Shown: positions 1-9,828, counted from the first letter of the stretch. The stretch is 64,000 nucleotides of DNA from Fluoribacter gormanii (GCF_900156395.1 NZ_FTNL01000015.1:1-64000); one strand, 5' to 3'. Notes: a model not told the origin generated them from the letters alone. Made by a program: numbers and translations.

Positions 1-40
1 GGAGATCCCTCACCCTCGCTGCGCTCGGGTTCGGGATGAC
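1..40. repeat. Intergenic dyad element, truncated by window edge
   Basis: The first 40 bases hold a GC-rich dyad in otherwise AT-rich DNA. ATCCC near the left end pairs with GGGAT near the right end, with an inner CCTCGCTGCGCTCGGG-type symmetry. A shorter relative (GATCCC ... CGGGAT) lies at 33832-33856. It looks like a dispersed intergenic palindrome. The left flank is not visible, so its true extent is unknown. The rest of 41-321 is AT-rich, and I see only the ribosome binding site of the next gene there. Confidence 0.45.
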
Positions 41-321
41 GTGGGGAGTTACCTTTATTTTAAAAACTGTAATGATTGATATCGATTACCTCAAGCTAGG
101 CTAATGTGAAAAATATTTTCATCTCACATTCAGGCTATAAAGAACAAGTTTAATCTAAATTCTAGATGGAATTGCATACATAGTTAAATCTTATTGAAAT
201 TCTATAGCGCTATCCACTGTAAAATAGACGTTGTCTTAATGTATAAAATTCAAACAACCCATTTATGGTCTATAATTAATCAAGCGTCACTTTTGATAAA
301 GAAAAATACAAGGAGGTTATC

Positions 322-501
322 ATGTTACGTTGGGCCCTCATATTTTTCATTATTGCAATCATTGCAGCAGCTTTCGGATTTGGCGGCATTGCAGTAGCGG
401 CAGCAGGAATTGCGAAAATATTATTCTTTTTATTTCTGGTTGTCTTTGTCGTATTTCTAGTGATGGGGTTACTTGCTCGACGACCACCTCCCCCATTATA
501 A
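322..501 (+). CDS. YtjA/DUF1328-family small membrane protein
   Basis: This 59-residue ORF has an excellent ribosome binding site, AGGAGG, 6-7 bases before the ATG. The protein is almost entirely hydrophobic: [20 protein letters not shown] at the N-terminus, a Gly/Ala-rich centre, a second hydrophobic stretch, and a short [10 protein letters not shown] tail. This two-helix pattern, opening with a W-A-L-I-F-F/I-I-A motif, matches the DUF1328 (YtjA) family of 50-60-residue inner-membrane proteins. The family has no established biochemical role and is often linked to stress responses. It is a single-gene unit that converges on the isoaspartyl peptidase gene. Confidence 0.8.
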   Translation: MLRWALIFFIIAIIAAAFGFGGIAVAAAGIAKILFFLFLVVFVVFLVMGLLARRPPPPL

Positions 502-507
502 AATCAT

Positions 508-541
508 TTAGCCCGGGGCGAAACGAACTGGAACCCGGGAA
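508..541. repeat. CCCGGG palindromic element in convergent junction
   Basis: AGCCCGGGG and AACCCGGGA flank a GCGAAACGAACTGG-like loop (CCCGGG at 512-517 and 534-539). It lies between two convergent stop codons and is a member of the element family best preserved at 31096-31134. It probably works as a bidirectional terminator. Confidence 0.5.
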
Positions 542-589
542 TTCTCAATGTGAATAAAACGGATTAATCTGGATTACTTATTCATTCAA

Positions 590-1501
590 TTAATCAAAAA
601 GTTTAATTTGAATTTCTCGCGATGAACTTTTCCAAGCTCTTTTCATGATTTCCGTATTAAAAGAAATGCCAAAATCACCCATTTGATTAAGAGCAATGAT
701 ACCCATTTCTCCATTTAACTTTTTATTGCGTTCATGAATTACATAATCACAAGCCTCTTGTAGCGGCATATCAAACTCCATCATCATGGATATAGTATGG
801 CCAACCACCCCTCTGATTAAATATTCACCTTCACCAGTTCCAGATACTGCGCAGGTAGCATTATTAGCATAACATCCCGCACCAATCACACAACTGTCAC
901 CGATTCGCCCAGGAAGACAATTGCTGATTCCACCTGTTGATGTTCCCGCAGCAAGATTTCCTTGTAAATCTAAAGCCACTGCACCTACTGTTCCTTTCAT
1001 TTTCTTTTTCTGAATTTCTTCCATCGTTTCTATTTTATTAAGCTTTTGATATACCTCATACTGATACGGAGTTATAAAATAAGATTCAGCTTCAATTTCC
1101 ATACCATATTTCTTTGCTAACTCTAAAGCACCATATCCAGAAAGAAAGACATGTCGTGTTTTCTCCATAACTAATCGAGCAAGACGAATTGGATTTTTTA
1201 CCGTACGAACCATAGACACTGCACCAGCTTGCAGATCCTTACCATCCATAAGCGAAGCATCCATTTCCACTTCACCTCGAGAATTTAAAGCCGATCCTCT
1301 TCCCGCGTTAAATAAAGGATTATCTTCAAGAATTCCAACCGCTTCTTCTACTGCATCTAAAGCAGAACCACCTTTATCAAGCACTTCATAACCCATTTCC
1401 GTAGCTTTAGCTAAACCCAGCGCAAATTCTTGTTGATGTTCTCGCAAAAAAGAATAATTTTCACTAGCACCACCATGTACTGCAATTGCAATTTTATTCA
1501 T
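590..1501 (-). CDS. iaaA: Isoaspartyl peptidase / L-asparaginase (Ntn hydrolase, plant type)
   Basis: This 303-residue protein belongs to the asparaginase-2 family of N-terminal-nucleophile hydrolases. The family is made as one chain and self-cleaves in front of a threonine. Here the cleavage site is G170-T171 within KGTVGAV. The substrate-binding loop follows (STGG, GRIGDS), and GTGEGE is near the C-terminus. Family members hydrolyse beta-aspartyl dipeptides and asparagine. It is the third gene of a minus-strand unit, 13 bases after cyanophycinase, so the expected substrate is the beta-Asp-Arg dipeptide released from cyanophycin. Length and motifs are normal for the family. The role in cyanophycin use is inferred from context. 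Confidence 0.9.
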   Translation of the reverse strand: MNKIAIAVHGGASENYSFLREHQQEFALGLAKATEMGYEVLDKGGSALDAVEEAVGILEDNPLFNAGRGSALNSRGEVEMDASLMDGKDLQAGAVSMVRTVKNPIRLARLVMEKTRHVFLSGYGALELAKKYGMEIEAESYFITPYQYEVYQKLNKIETMEEIQKKKMKGTVGAVALDLQGNLAAGTSTGGISNCLPGRIGDSCVIGAGCYANNATCAVSGTGEGEYLIRGVVGHTISMMMEFDMPLQEACDYVIHERNKKLNGEMGIIALNQMGDFGISFNTEIMKRAWKSSSREIQIKLFD

Positions 1502-1514
1502 AAGGTTTATTCCA

Positions 1515-2381
1515 TCACTTAGATTGTTTGCTTACAGGGATTGCAGGATTTGCCAGAGTACGATCTGCAATTGAAAATTGACACCCCTTTACCAAAAGAT
1601 GGACGATCAAATTTTCAACAAATACGGGCTCCCCTTCTTCAACTTCAGTAATGTTCGTTTGATCAATAGTTCTTCCATCAATGATAACCACCATACCTGA
1701 GCCATAACATTCTGCATCCGATCCATTTCGAATCACCAAAGCAGTATCTTCCCCTAAACCAATACCCAATTGTTCCGGGTTCATAATAATTGCATGCGCA
1801 AGACGACTAAATCGCCCTCGTTTGATGAAATGTGTATCAATAATACAGGACTGTAAGATTCCTAAACCTGAAGAAGTTAATAAATTTCGATATCTTAAGG
1901 CCTCTGATAAACCTCCACCAGTAATCATAACCGTGCCCATAACCATAGCCCCGGCGCTGGTTCCAGCTATAATAAACTCACTATCTTCCTGATATCTTTC
2001 TTTAATAATATCAACAATAGGAGTGCCACCTAGTATGGTTGATAAGCGAAACTGATCCCCTCCGGTAAAAAAAATAGCTCCAGCATCTTCTGCTCTTTTT
2101 AAATATTCGTCCTGACGTGCCTCACTTCTATTTTTTATGGGAAGAAATCCTATATTGGAATAACCCATGTTTTGAAAAACTCTTTGATATATTTTTTTTA
2201 CTTCATCCTGAATTTCAGAACCGGTAGTAATAATTTCTATTTTCTTATTTGATGGAGGCAATAATTCATTGAGAATCTCATAACGTGTAAATTCCTTTTT
2301 TTGATCCAAAATATCCAGAGGTTCATTATCGCCCTTATCTTCAGCACCTCCAATAATCAATAACTTAGCTTTGGGTGTCAT
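1515..2381 (-). CDS. cphB: Cyanophycinase
   Basis: This is a 288-residue serine exopeptidase of the peptidase S51 family, which cuts the Asp-Arg polymer cyanophycin into beta-Asp-Arg dipeptides in the cytoplasm. The nucleophile elbow GTSAGA is visible at about residues 140-145. The FFTGGDQ motif, IDTHFIKRGR and GLGEDTA segments are all typical. I place the start at the second in-frame ATG (2381): GAGG lies 6-7 bases upstream, and the protein then begins MTPKAKLLIIGG as in relatives. An upstream ATG at 2393 is possible. The gene overlaps the end of cphA by 17 bases, which indicates translational coupling. Its partners are synthetase upstream and dipeptidase downstream. Confidence 0.93.
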   Translation of the reverse strand: MTPKAKLLIIGGAEDKGDNEPLDILDQKKEFTRYEILNELLPPSNKKIEIITTGSEIQDEVKKIYQRVFQNMGYSNIGFLPIKNRSEARQDEYLKRAEDAGAIFFTGGDQFRLSTILGGTPIVDIIKERYQEDSEFIIAGTSAGAMVMGTVMITGGGLSEALRYRNLLTSSGLGILQSCIIDTHFIKRGRFSRLAHAIIMNPEQLGIGLGEDTALVIRNGSDAECYGSGMVVIIDGRTIDQTNITEVEEGEPVFVENLIVHLLVKGCQFSIADRTLANPAIPVSKQSK

Positions 2382-5004
2382 TGTAAACCTCATTCACCAG
2401 CATCAATTGTTTTTCCTTTTTCTTGAGAAAATTAGTTGTTTCAAATACATCTTCAACGGCGCAAAAGATAAAAGTATTTGGATCGGCTATTTCCATCATA
2501 TGTTCAATAGCCTCAAGCTCATCTGAAATGATATTTAAAGACGGTTTAAAATCAGAGCGAAGTATTCCTGCAACAAAAAGACGATTTATTTCATGATGTG
2601 TGCGCCCTCTTCGGTCTTTATCATGACGAATGACGATCTCATCAAACATAGAAGCAACGTGATAGCCTAATTTTTCGATATCCTCATCACGCCGATCGCC
2701 AACTACTCCAATAATTCCTATTTTTTTAGCACAATGAATCGAATCAAGATAATTTTTTAATTCACAAAATGCACCTTCGTTATGTGCATAATCGATCATA
2801 ACTTGGCAATGAGGGAATTTAAACAGATTCATTCTACCTGGAAGATTCTCAACAGTAGGCAGGAAGATTTCGAGGGCTTCTTTTATTTTCTCCATAGAAA
2901 AATGACTGATCACGCCCGCTAATGTGGCCGCCAGGATATTCATAATCATAGCAGTAGCAGCGCCCTGAAAACTTAGCGGTATTGATTTTATATCTGCCAA
3001 AACCGTTCGTTCCGAGCCTCTTTGGATTACGATACTGCCTTGAGCAATATACGCGGCCAACCCACCTAAACTGCAATGTCGCCTAATCCTGAGACTTTCA
3101 AACATACTAAATAAAGCAATATTACACGTTAAATCATTTCTTAAATCATAGGTTAAATCGTCATCAGCATTTAAAATAGCATAGCCTGTTTCTTTCGTAC
3201 TCCGCGCCACAACGGATTTAACCTGCGCTAATTCTTCAAGAGTATGAATATCATTTAATCCCAAGTGATCTCCTGTAATATTAGTAATTACACTAATATC
3301 CGATTCATCAAAACCTAATCCCGAGCGTAAAATTCCGCCCCGAGCACATTCTAGGACCGCATAATCGACTTCAGGATCATACAAAACTACTTGAGCACTG
3401 GCAGGACCACTGCAATCTCCGCTATAGATCAATTTGTTATTTATATAAATTCCTTCGGTTGTGGTATAGCCTGTGTAATGATTTGCAAAACGTGCTAGAT
3501 GAGCAATTAAGCGGACAACCGATGTTTTGCCGTTAGTGCCTGTAACTGCAACTACCGGAATCCTTGATGTTAAATTAGAGGGATAAAGCATATTTAAAAT
3601 AGGCTCTGCTACATTCCGTGGCGTACCTTCATTGGGGGATAAATGCATTCTTAATCCTGGTCCTGCATTTACCTCAATAATGGCGCCATTATTTTCATTG
3701 AGAGGAGAAGCGATATCTTTTGCAATTACATCAATTCCACAAATATCCAAATTCACAAGTCGTGCTGCACGCTCTGCAAGAAAAATATTAAATGGATGAA
3801 CCGCTTCGGTAACATCTTTGGCTGTACCACCTGAGCTCAAATTTGCAGTTTCTTTTAAATATAAAATGTGATCTTTTGGCAAAATACTTTCCAGAGTAAG
3901 GTTATTTTGTCTTAAAATCGACAAAGTTGACTCATCAATCTTGATTGTTGTCAGCATATTCTCATGAGAATCACCCCGATTTGGATCCGCATTCGCATGC
4001 TCAATTAATTGACTAATTGTAAGTCTTCCATCACCTCTAACTTGAGCGGGGGTACGCTTTGCTACAGCAACTACTTTATAATTTATCACTAAAAATCGAT
4101 AATCATCTCCGACAATAAAACGCTCAATTATCAATTCATTAGAATTTTTTTTCGCCAACTCATAACCAAAAATTGCTTTATTGATATCCGTAATATTAGT
4201 CGTCACCCCTTTTCCATGATTTCCATTGTGTGGCTTTATTACCAAAGGAAATCCTAATTGCTGTATTGCATCCTTTAATTCTTCTTCGGATGTAATAACA
4301 AACCCTTGTGGTGTTGGAATAAGATTGGCGTTTAGAATCTGTTTGGTAAGTTCTTTATCAGAAGCAATATCCACACCAACAGAACTCGTTTTCGAGGATA
4401 CGGATGCCCAAATCTTTTTTTGATTTCGACCGTATCCAAATGTAATTAAAGAAGTATTTTCATAACGTTTCCAAGGTATTTTTCTTTTTTTCGCTTCATC
4501 AACAAGTGCCTGTGTACTTGGTCCCAACCCCTGTTGTTTAAAAATTGCTTTTAAGTGATTGATTGCCTCATCAAGAGGATATTCTTTACCCTCTGCTATG
4601 GATTTGATGAAATTGACTGCGACCTGTCCGGCATACAAGCCAGCTTCCTCAATTTGGTATGCATATATCACTTGATAAACGCCATACTCATTAGTTCCAT
4701 AAGTTCTGCCAAAACCACACTCCATTCCTGCAAGACACTGCAACTCCAAAGCAACGTGTTCGATCACATGTCCCAGCCAGGTTCCCTCTTCTATTCTTTT
4801 TAAAAATCCACCTTCAATCCCCAAAGAACAACGATGCTTGTCTAAACTAGGTAGATTTTTGATCAATCGCTCCTTAAACCCAACCAACAGATTCGTGGGA
4901 AACTCCTCATATATCCCTAAATCAAGTTTGATAACAATGAGTTCTCTTCTGTAGTTCGACCAATAATTCGGGCCTTTCAAGACTTGGGTTTTTAAAATGT
5001 TCAT
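2365..5004 (-). CDS. cphA: Cyanophycin synthetase
   Basis: This 879-residue enzyme polymerises aspartate and arginine into cyanophycin, using ATP for each residue. Three parts are visible. The N-terminal domain (about 1-160) opens with MNILKTQVLKGPNYWS and contains GHVIEHVALEL. The ATP-grasp domain (about 210-475) has KPHNGNHGKGV and IEVNAGPGLRMH. The Mur-ligase-like domain (about 480-879) has the P-loop GTNGKTS at about 489-495 and DYAHNEGAF. Length is normal for CphA. I chose the ATG at 5004 over the one at 5010, because AAAGGA sits 6 bases before 5004 but abuts 5010. It is the first gene of cphA-cphB-iaaA. No arginine-specific regulator is adjacent. Confidence 0.95.
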   Translation of the reverse strand: MNILKTQVLKGPNYWSNYRRELIVIKLDLGIYEEFPTNLLVGFKERLIKNLPSLDKHRCSLGIEGGFLKRIEEGTWLGHVIEHVALELQCLAGMECGFGRTYGTNEYGVYQVIYAYQIEEAGLYAGQVAVNFIKSIAEGKEYPLDEAINHLKAIFKQQGLGPSTQALVDEAKKRKIPWKRYENTSLITFGYGRNQKKIWASVSSKTSSVGVDIASDKELTKQILNANLIPTPQGFVITSEEELKDAIQQLGFPLVIKPHNGNHGKGVTTNITDINKAIFGYELAKKNSNELIIERFIVGDDYRFLVINYKVVAVAKRTPAQVRGDGRLTISQLIEHANADPNRGDSHENMLTTIKIDESTLSILRQNNLTLESILPKDHILYLKETANLSSGGTAKDVTEAVHPFNIFLAERAARLVNLDICGIDVIAKDIASPLNENNGAIIEVNAGPGLRMHLSPNEGTPRNVAEPILNMLYPSNLTSRIPVVAVTGTNGKTSVVRLIAHLARFANHYTGYTTTEGIYINNKLIYSGDCSGPASAQVVLYDPEVDYAVLECARGGILRSGLGFDESDISVITNITGDHLGLNDIHTLEELAQVKSVVARSTKETGYAILNADDDLTYDLRNDLTCNIALFSMFESLRIRRHCSLGGLAAYIAQGSIVIQRGSERTVLADIKSIPLSFQGAATAMIMNILAATLAGVISHFSMEKIKEALEIFLPTVENLPGRMNLFKFPHCQVMIDYAHNEGAFCELKNYLDSIHCAKKIGIIGVVGDRRDEDIEKLGYHVASMFDEIVIRHDKDRRGRTHHEINRLFVAGILRSDFKPSLNIISDELEAIEHMMEIADPNTFIFCAVEDVFETTNFLKKKEKQLMLVNEVYNDTQS

Positions 5005-5162
5005 TAGCATTCCTTTGGCTTATAATGAATTACTGAAAACTCTTTTTAGCATAGGAAGAATTATTTAATTCTTCAAATCCATTTAAAAAATAATTGATTT
5101 GTGGATCAAGGTGAACTAAGGAAAATACTTAATTCTTTGAAAGAAAATAATTTTTATGAAAA

Positions 5163-5197
5163 TTTACCTGCATTCCCAATAAAGAAATGCAGGTAAA
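5163..5197. terminator. Hairpin between GNAT gene and cphA
   Basis: TTTACCTGCATT (5163-5174) pairs perfectly with AATGCAGGTAAA (5186-5197) across an 11-base loop, and T-rich DNA follows on the plus strand. It lies after the GNAT gene (minus strand) and before cphA, so it probably ends GNAT transcription. Nothing else was recognised in 5011-5341 apart from the presumed cphA promoter. Confidence 0.6.
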
Positions 5198-5341
5198 ATA
5201 GATTTTTTTAAATATTGCACGTGATCTGAGTACAGTCTCGACGGTGCTTTTCTGCAAAAGCAAATGATGTGTCAGCAGAGATTGCATGTTCTGACATGTA
5301 ATTATGTGATTACCAAGGATATGCGATATGATTTTTAGGGT

Positions 5342-5809
5342 TTACATGACAAGTTCCATTACGGTAACAGGATGTCCTTTGAAACTATCCGTATCTATAA
5401 TGTTCCATCCTAATGATTGGTAATAATTCGGAATTGTTCGATCAAAAGCAAAAAGATAAAGCACTTTATATCCCATTTTTTTGGCTTGCTCTTTAGTTAC
5501 CTCAATAAGACGTTGACCAAGTCCTTGTCTTTGATATTCAGGTTTTACCGATAAAGAGCCCAGCCATGGCATTAAATCAGGGCGGATACCATCATTTTCA
5601 CGTAAACTACACATGCCTACTGGTTTTTCTTCATCGAATGCCACAAAGGTCATTGGCAGCTTTTCATTATTCGCATGGTCAAGAAAACGCTGTTCAACAT
5701 CGGCAAGCGGTACATCAGGTAGCCAAATTTTTCCAAGTCCTTCTCGCCAAATCAGAGCAAGCTCAGGAATCGCATCAAGATTATTTTGCAGAAGTTCAAT
5801 TCTTATCAT
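5342..5809 (-). CDS. GNAT-family N-acetyltransferase
   Basis: The 155-residue protein has the single-domain GNAT layout. Motif A is clear at VKPEYQRQGLGQRLIEVTKEQAKK, with the acetyl-CoA pyrophosphate loop Q-x-x-G-x-G. The preceding strand is WLGSLSV, and a C-terminal segment YYQSLGW is typical of the family. These enzymes transfer an acetyl group from acetyl-CoA to an amine. The acceptor cannot be deduced: it could be a small molecule, an antibiotic or a protein. The gene stands alone between the antiporter gene and the cyanophycin operon, with hairpin 5163-5197 downstream. The ribosome binding site is weak. Confidence 0.85.
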   Translation of the reverse strand: MIRIELLQNNLDAIPELALIWREGLGKIWLPDVPLADVEQRFLDHANNEKLPMTFVAFDEEKPVGMCSLRENDGIRPDLMPWLGSLSVKPEYQRQGLGQRLIEVTKEQAKKMGYKVLYLFAFDRTIPNYYQSLGWNIIDTDSFKGHPVTVMELVM

Positions 5810-5924
5810 TTTTAATACCCATTAATTTTTTACATTACCTAGTTAATCAAACTGATCAGGATACATCGTGTATTTCTCTTTTACCACTGGTACTCCCAAC
5901 AGTTAATATGAAGCAGATATACAG

Positions 5925-7622
5925 TTAAATTGGTGATTTGCCATATCTATTTAAAGTATAAAGTCCCATGTTTCTTGCTATTTCACCCTCCGCAAAAAAC
6001 ACTTTTCCCTTTATTTCTTTTTGTAGTAATGTAGCTTCTTCTTCATTATGGGTACGGATCACAACTTCTATATCTGGATTAAGTTGGGTTGCATATTGAA
6101 TCATCTTTCTTACATGAACCGTATCTGATATTACAAGAATAAGCATACTGGCATGAGCAATATGACTTTGAATAAGCACCGATGGCTTAGATGCATCTCC
6201 ATAAACTGCTGGGATACCAGAAATTCGTAAATCTTCTATTAGCTCTCGATTATCATCTACCACAACATAAGGAACTGCATTTTCAGAAAGTAGCTGAGCA
6301 ACGCGCTTTCCCACTCGCCCATATCCTACCAAAACAACTTGCCCTGCAAGGTACTCCTCTGTAGTTGTCATTGGTAATTCAGTTAATGGATCTTTTGAAC
6401 GCTCAAATATCTCAATTAGTTTAGGGTGAGATTTTGCCCAGGAATGTATGGGATTTATTAATCTAAATATAAGCGGATTAATTGCTATTGAGATCAATGC
6501 ACCAGCCAAAATAAAACTTTGCCCTTCTACTGGAAGAAGACCTAGGCGAGTCCCAATCTCAGCAAGAATAAAAGAAAACTCACCAATTTGTGCCAAACTT
6601 GCTGATACGATTAATGCTGATTGTAACGGATAGCGAAAAGCAAGAACTATTATAAACGCTGCAATCGATTTTCCAATAACAATGATACCTACAACAGTCA
6701 GAACCTGCAGTGGTTGTTTCACCAAGACAGCAGGATTAAATAACATACCTACAGAAACAAAAAACAACACTGCAAATGCATCTCGCAATGGCAAAGATTC
6801 TTCGGCAGCACGATGACTAAAAGCGGACTCCCTCATAATCATCCCAGCAAAAAAAGCGCCTAAAGCAAAAGACACTCCAAACAATTGAGCCGCCACATAG
6901 GCAATACTAATTGCGGCAGTAACAACACATAAAGTAAATAATTCATGTGACCCTGTACGGGCAACATGCCAAAGCAATTTTGGAAAAAACCGACGCCCAA
7001 CCAGAAACATCAATGCAATAAAAGTTGAAACCTTTATCAATGTAAGACCAAGTACAAACCATAATGGTTTATGAATACTTTCTGATGCATTAGTACCTAA
7101 CCATTGAGATAATGGCGGAAGCAATACAAGCACAACAACCATGGCTAGATCTTCTACCAAGAGCCAGCCCACTGCGATATGACCATTAATTGTTTCTAAG
7201 GTTCCCCTCTCCTCAAGTGCTCTTAATAAAACAATTGTACTTGCAACCGATAATGAAAGCCCAAAAATTAATGCATAACCATAATTCCAACCCCACATGA
7301 GGGCAGTACAACCGCCCAATAGTGTTGCTACAATCATTTGCACAAGCGCGCCAGGAATTGCGACCTTGCGAACGTGCATCAAATCGGATAATGAGAAATG
7401 CAAACCCACGCCAAACATAAGTAGCATAACGCCAATTTCTGCAAGTTCTTGAGCAATTTCAACATTGGCCATTAGCCCGGGAGTAAATGGTCCTATAGCA
7501 ACACCGGCTAATAAATAGCCTACCAAAGCTGGAATTTTGAATCGTACCGCAATGAACCCCATGATCAATGCCAAAGCAAATCCCATTGCAACGGTAGTAA
7601 TCAATGGAAGTGCGTGATTCAT
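5925..7622 (-). CDS. ybaL: YbaL/KefB-type cation:proton antiporter with TrkA-N domain
   Basis: This 565-residue inner-membrane protein has an N-terminal CPA2 exchanger domain of about 12 helices (residues 1-400), with the family segments VGYLLAGVAIGPFTPG and FALGAFFAGMIMRES. A cytoplasmic TrkA-N nucleotide-binding domain starts at about 427 and shows the Rossmann loop GYGRVG at 433-438. The order and length match E. coli YbaL (about 558 residues) better than KefB/KefC, which run longer. Such proteins exchange K+ or Na+ for protons, gated by nucleotide or redox state. No ancillary KefG/KefF gene is adjacent. The gene is divergent from the CocE-type hydrolase across a long intergenic region. 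Confidence 0.85.
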   Translation of the reverse strand: MNHALPLITTVAMGFALALIMGFIAVRFKIPALVGYLLAGVAIGPFTPGLMANVEIAQELAEIGVMLLMFGVGLHFSLSDLMHVRKVAIPGALVQMIVATLLGGCTALMWGWNYGYALIFGLSLSVASTIVLLRALEERGTLETINGHIAVGWLLVEDLAMVVVLVLLPPLSQWLGTNASESIHKPLWFVLGLTLIKVSTFIALMFLVGRRFFPKLLWHVARTGSHELFTLCVVTAAISIAYVAAQLFGVSFALGAFFAGMIMRESAFSHRAAEESLPLRDAFAVLFFVSVGMLFNPAVLVKQPLQVLTVVGIIVIGKSIAAFIIVLAFRYPLQSALIVSASLAQIGEFSFILAEIGTRLGLLPVEGQSFILAGALISIAINPLIFRLINPIHSWAKSHPKLIEIFERSKDPLTELPMTTTEEYLAGQVVLVGYGRVGKRVAQLLSENAVPYVVVDDNRELIEDLRISGIPAVYGDASKPSVLIQSHIAHASMLILVISDTVHVRKMIQYATQLNPDIEVVIRTHNEEEATLLQKEIKGKVFFAEGEIARNMGLYTLNRYGKSPI

Positions 7623-8058
7623 CCTAAACTATCCTTATCTAATCTATTCTTTAGAAATCGTTATTCACATGCGTATCTATTAATTAAATTGAATTTTACT
7701 TCACTATGAAATGACCTATCTGAGATAAAAATAATTCACTCGGTCCCTATTCATTTAATATAGTAAGTTTCCCTTAGATATCAACCACATAATAATAAGC
7801 CTGTATACATAAATAATATTCTGTAGTCGATGAACTGTTTGTATCGTTCAATCAATTGCTACTGAAGCTCTAAATATAACGATCAAAAATGAAATTTTGA
7901 TTAAATTGGCTTTGCGAATAAATTGTATTTTTTAACCAATTATATAAAGATTATTATTTTATATATTGTTAAAATATTTTCTTTCAGAACAATTAGTTAG
8001 CTCTGCGGCAGTACTCATTTTTTTGAACTCATAATAATAAAATCGGGGACTTATAATT
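7623..8058. other. 436-base divergent intergenic region
   Basis: This very AT-rich stretch separates the divergent antiporter and CocE-type hydrolase genes. It must hold both promoters, but I could not pick one with confidence. I saw no ORF, strong hairpin or repeat of note. The hydrolase has a GGGGA ribosome binding site about ten bases before its ATG. Confidence 0.4.
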
Positions 8059-9828
8059 ATGATAAGATGGTTAAATAGTTTTCTCATCCCTCGTCCACGA
8101 TTGAATCAGTATCAATTAGCGGGATGGACCCCTAATCGTATCGCTGATTCTGGACTTGGTTGCAAACTGCTCGCCGATGTAATGATTCCCATGCAAGATG
8201 GAGTTCATCTGTCAGCAGATGTCTATACCCCAGCAAAATCTGGAAAATATCCTGTTATTTTACAGTTTTCTGCCTATAATCGTGACTTGCATACCACAGG
8301 TCTCCCCAGTGGAAATAATGAAATAGGTTCCCCTCCGGTAATTACTGATAGAGGGTACGTGCAAGTTATTGTCACTGCGAGATCCATCGGACGTTCTGAA
8401 GGTACTTTTCAACCCTGGCAAAATGAACAAGAAACCCAAGATCATGCTCATTGTATTGAATGGGCAGCACAACAACCTTGGTCAAATGGTGACGTCTGTT
8501 TATTTGGAACATCTTATTATGGCATGAATCAAGCCAGCGTTGCTGCACTTAACCCTCCATCTTTGCGCGCTTTTTTCGCTAATGAAATTTGTACTGACTT
8601 CTACCGACATCTTTTCCACTACGGCGGTGTATTTAATGCTGATTTTTTAAATTTATGGGTAGGAGCTAACTTTAATCCGGCAACAGTACATCGCTATATA
8701 GCCCCTTGGAAAAGAGCATTACTCAGCCATCTTATCAGTTATCCTTGGTTATGGAATAAATTGATTAAGCCAAACTTAACTAAAATTATTGCAAGATTCA
8801 AAAAAAATCATGTAATTCCTGAAGCACTTCGCTGGTACATCCATCTTATGGTGGATAGCAACTCAAGAGAAGAAACTCAAATTACACAAGGGCCATTTCA
8901 AAAATTAAATCAGATCCATGTTCCTTTTGTTACCGTTCAAAATTTAGGTAATATTGCATTACATCAATTTGGATGTTACGACCTATTTGAACACGCAAGC
9001 ACCCCACAAGATAAAAAATGGATGATTCTGGGTCCTGCTGAATACGAGTTACCGGTATATTCCTGGCAATTGGAAGCTCTTGCTTTTTTTGATCATATTG
9101 TTAAGGGAGTTGATAACGGATACTCTGGCCTGCCGCCGGTACGTTATTGGGTAGAAGGAAAAAAACAATTTGAGTCTGCTGCAAACTTCCCCATTCCAGA
9201 AATGCAGTCCCATACGCTTTACCTTCAAAGAACATCAATTAATCTGGAACGTCGAACATTGCAGCATCAAATACCCGATGAAGACCAAGATTCCTGGATT
9301 TCTATTCCTCCAGGCGCAGAAGTCTTACCTGGGATAGAGCAATTCGAAACACAAAAGTTGGCGTATGAATTACTTTTTGAGCAAGAAACAACAATAGCAG
9401 GACCTATCACGTTACAACTTAAATACAGCTGTAATGAAATTGATTCCTATGTAATTGCTCGATTAGGAAAAATAGATTGTGAAGGGAATTATCGTCTTTT
9501 ATCTATGGGGCATCTGCGTCCGGCGACACGAACCCTCGATTCCAGTAGTACCCGTTGCGAATTGGCCATTAATACATCGATGCTAACCCCTCTTCAACCT
9601 AATATACCTGTTTTATTGCGTTTTAGTATGACACCAATTGCCTCGTTCTTTAAAAAAAGTGAACGTTTGCTTTTAGAAATTGCCAGTCGCTGTGACCAAC
9701 TATATGTCAGTATGAATGAAGGATTTATTGTTCCTTATACAACTGTTCCACCATATTATTGTCGTAACAAAATCTACTATGGAAGTGAATCTTATATAGA
9801 ACTTCCCTTTAAACAGGAAGCTCATTAA
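8059..9828 (+). CDS. CocE/NonD family alpha/beta hydrolase
   Basis: The 589-residue protein has the X-Pro-dipeptidyl-peptidase/CocE architecture. An alpha/beta hydrolase core carries the nucleophile elbow GTSYYG (Ser152). The oxyanion and cap region includes ARSIGRSEG at about 108-116, a slight variant of the usual D-x-R-G-x-G-x-S-x-G. A C-terminal jelly-roll domain (about 400-589) has the LQLKYSCNEIDSYVIARLGKID pattern. Family members hydrolyse esters or amides (cocaine esterase, glutaryl acylase, X-Pro peptidase), and the substrate here is unknown. No signal peptide is evident, so it is probably cytoplasmic. The beta-lactamase-fold gene follows in the same direction after 135 bases. Confidence 0.85.
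   Translation: MIRWLNSFLIPRPRLNQYQLAGWTPNRIADSGLGCKLLADVMIPMQDGVHLSADVYTPAKSGKYPVILQFSAYNRDLHTTGLPSGNNEIGSPPVITDRGYVQVIVTARSIGRSEGTFQPWQNEQETQDHAHCIEWAAQQPWSNGDVCLFGTSYYGMNQASVAALNPPSLRAFFANEICTDFYRHLFHYGGVFNADFLNLWVGANFNPATVHRYIAPWKRALLSHLISYPWLWNKLIKPNLTKIIARFKKNHVIPEALRWYIHLMVDSNSREETQITQGPFQKLNQIHVPFVTVQNLGNIALHQFGCYDLFEHASTPQDKKWMILGPAEYELPVYSWQLEALAFFDHIVKGVDNGYSGLPPVRYWVEGKKQFESAANFPIPEMQSHTLYLQRTSINLERRTLQHQIPDEDQDSWISIPPGAEVLPGIEQFETQKLAYELLFEQETTIAGPITLQLKYSCNEIDSYVIARLGKIDCEGNYRLLSMGHLRPATRTLDSSSTRCELAINTSMLTPLQPNIPVLLRFSMTPIASFFKKSERLLLEIASRCDQLYVSMNEGFIVPYTTVPPYYCRNKIYYGSESYIELPFKQEAH

Noticed and set aside
194-397. 67-codon frame overlapping the YtjA-like gene
   Set aside because: A different frame (322-501) has AGGAGG and a clear family pattern, so this one is a shadow.
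1515-5004. Horizontal transfer of the cyanophycin operon from cyanobacteria
   Set aside because: Base composition and codon use look like those of the neighbours, and no mobile element or tRNA flanks it. It cannot be supported from this sequence alone.
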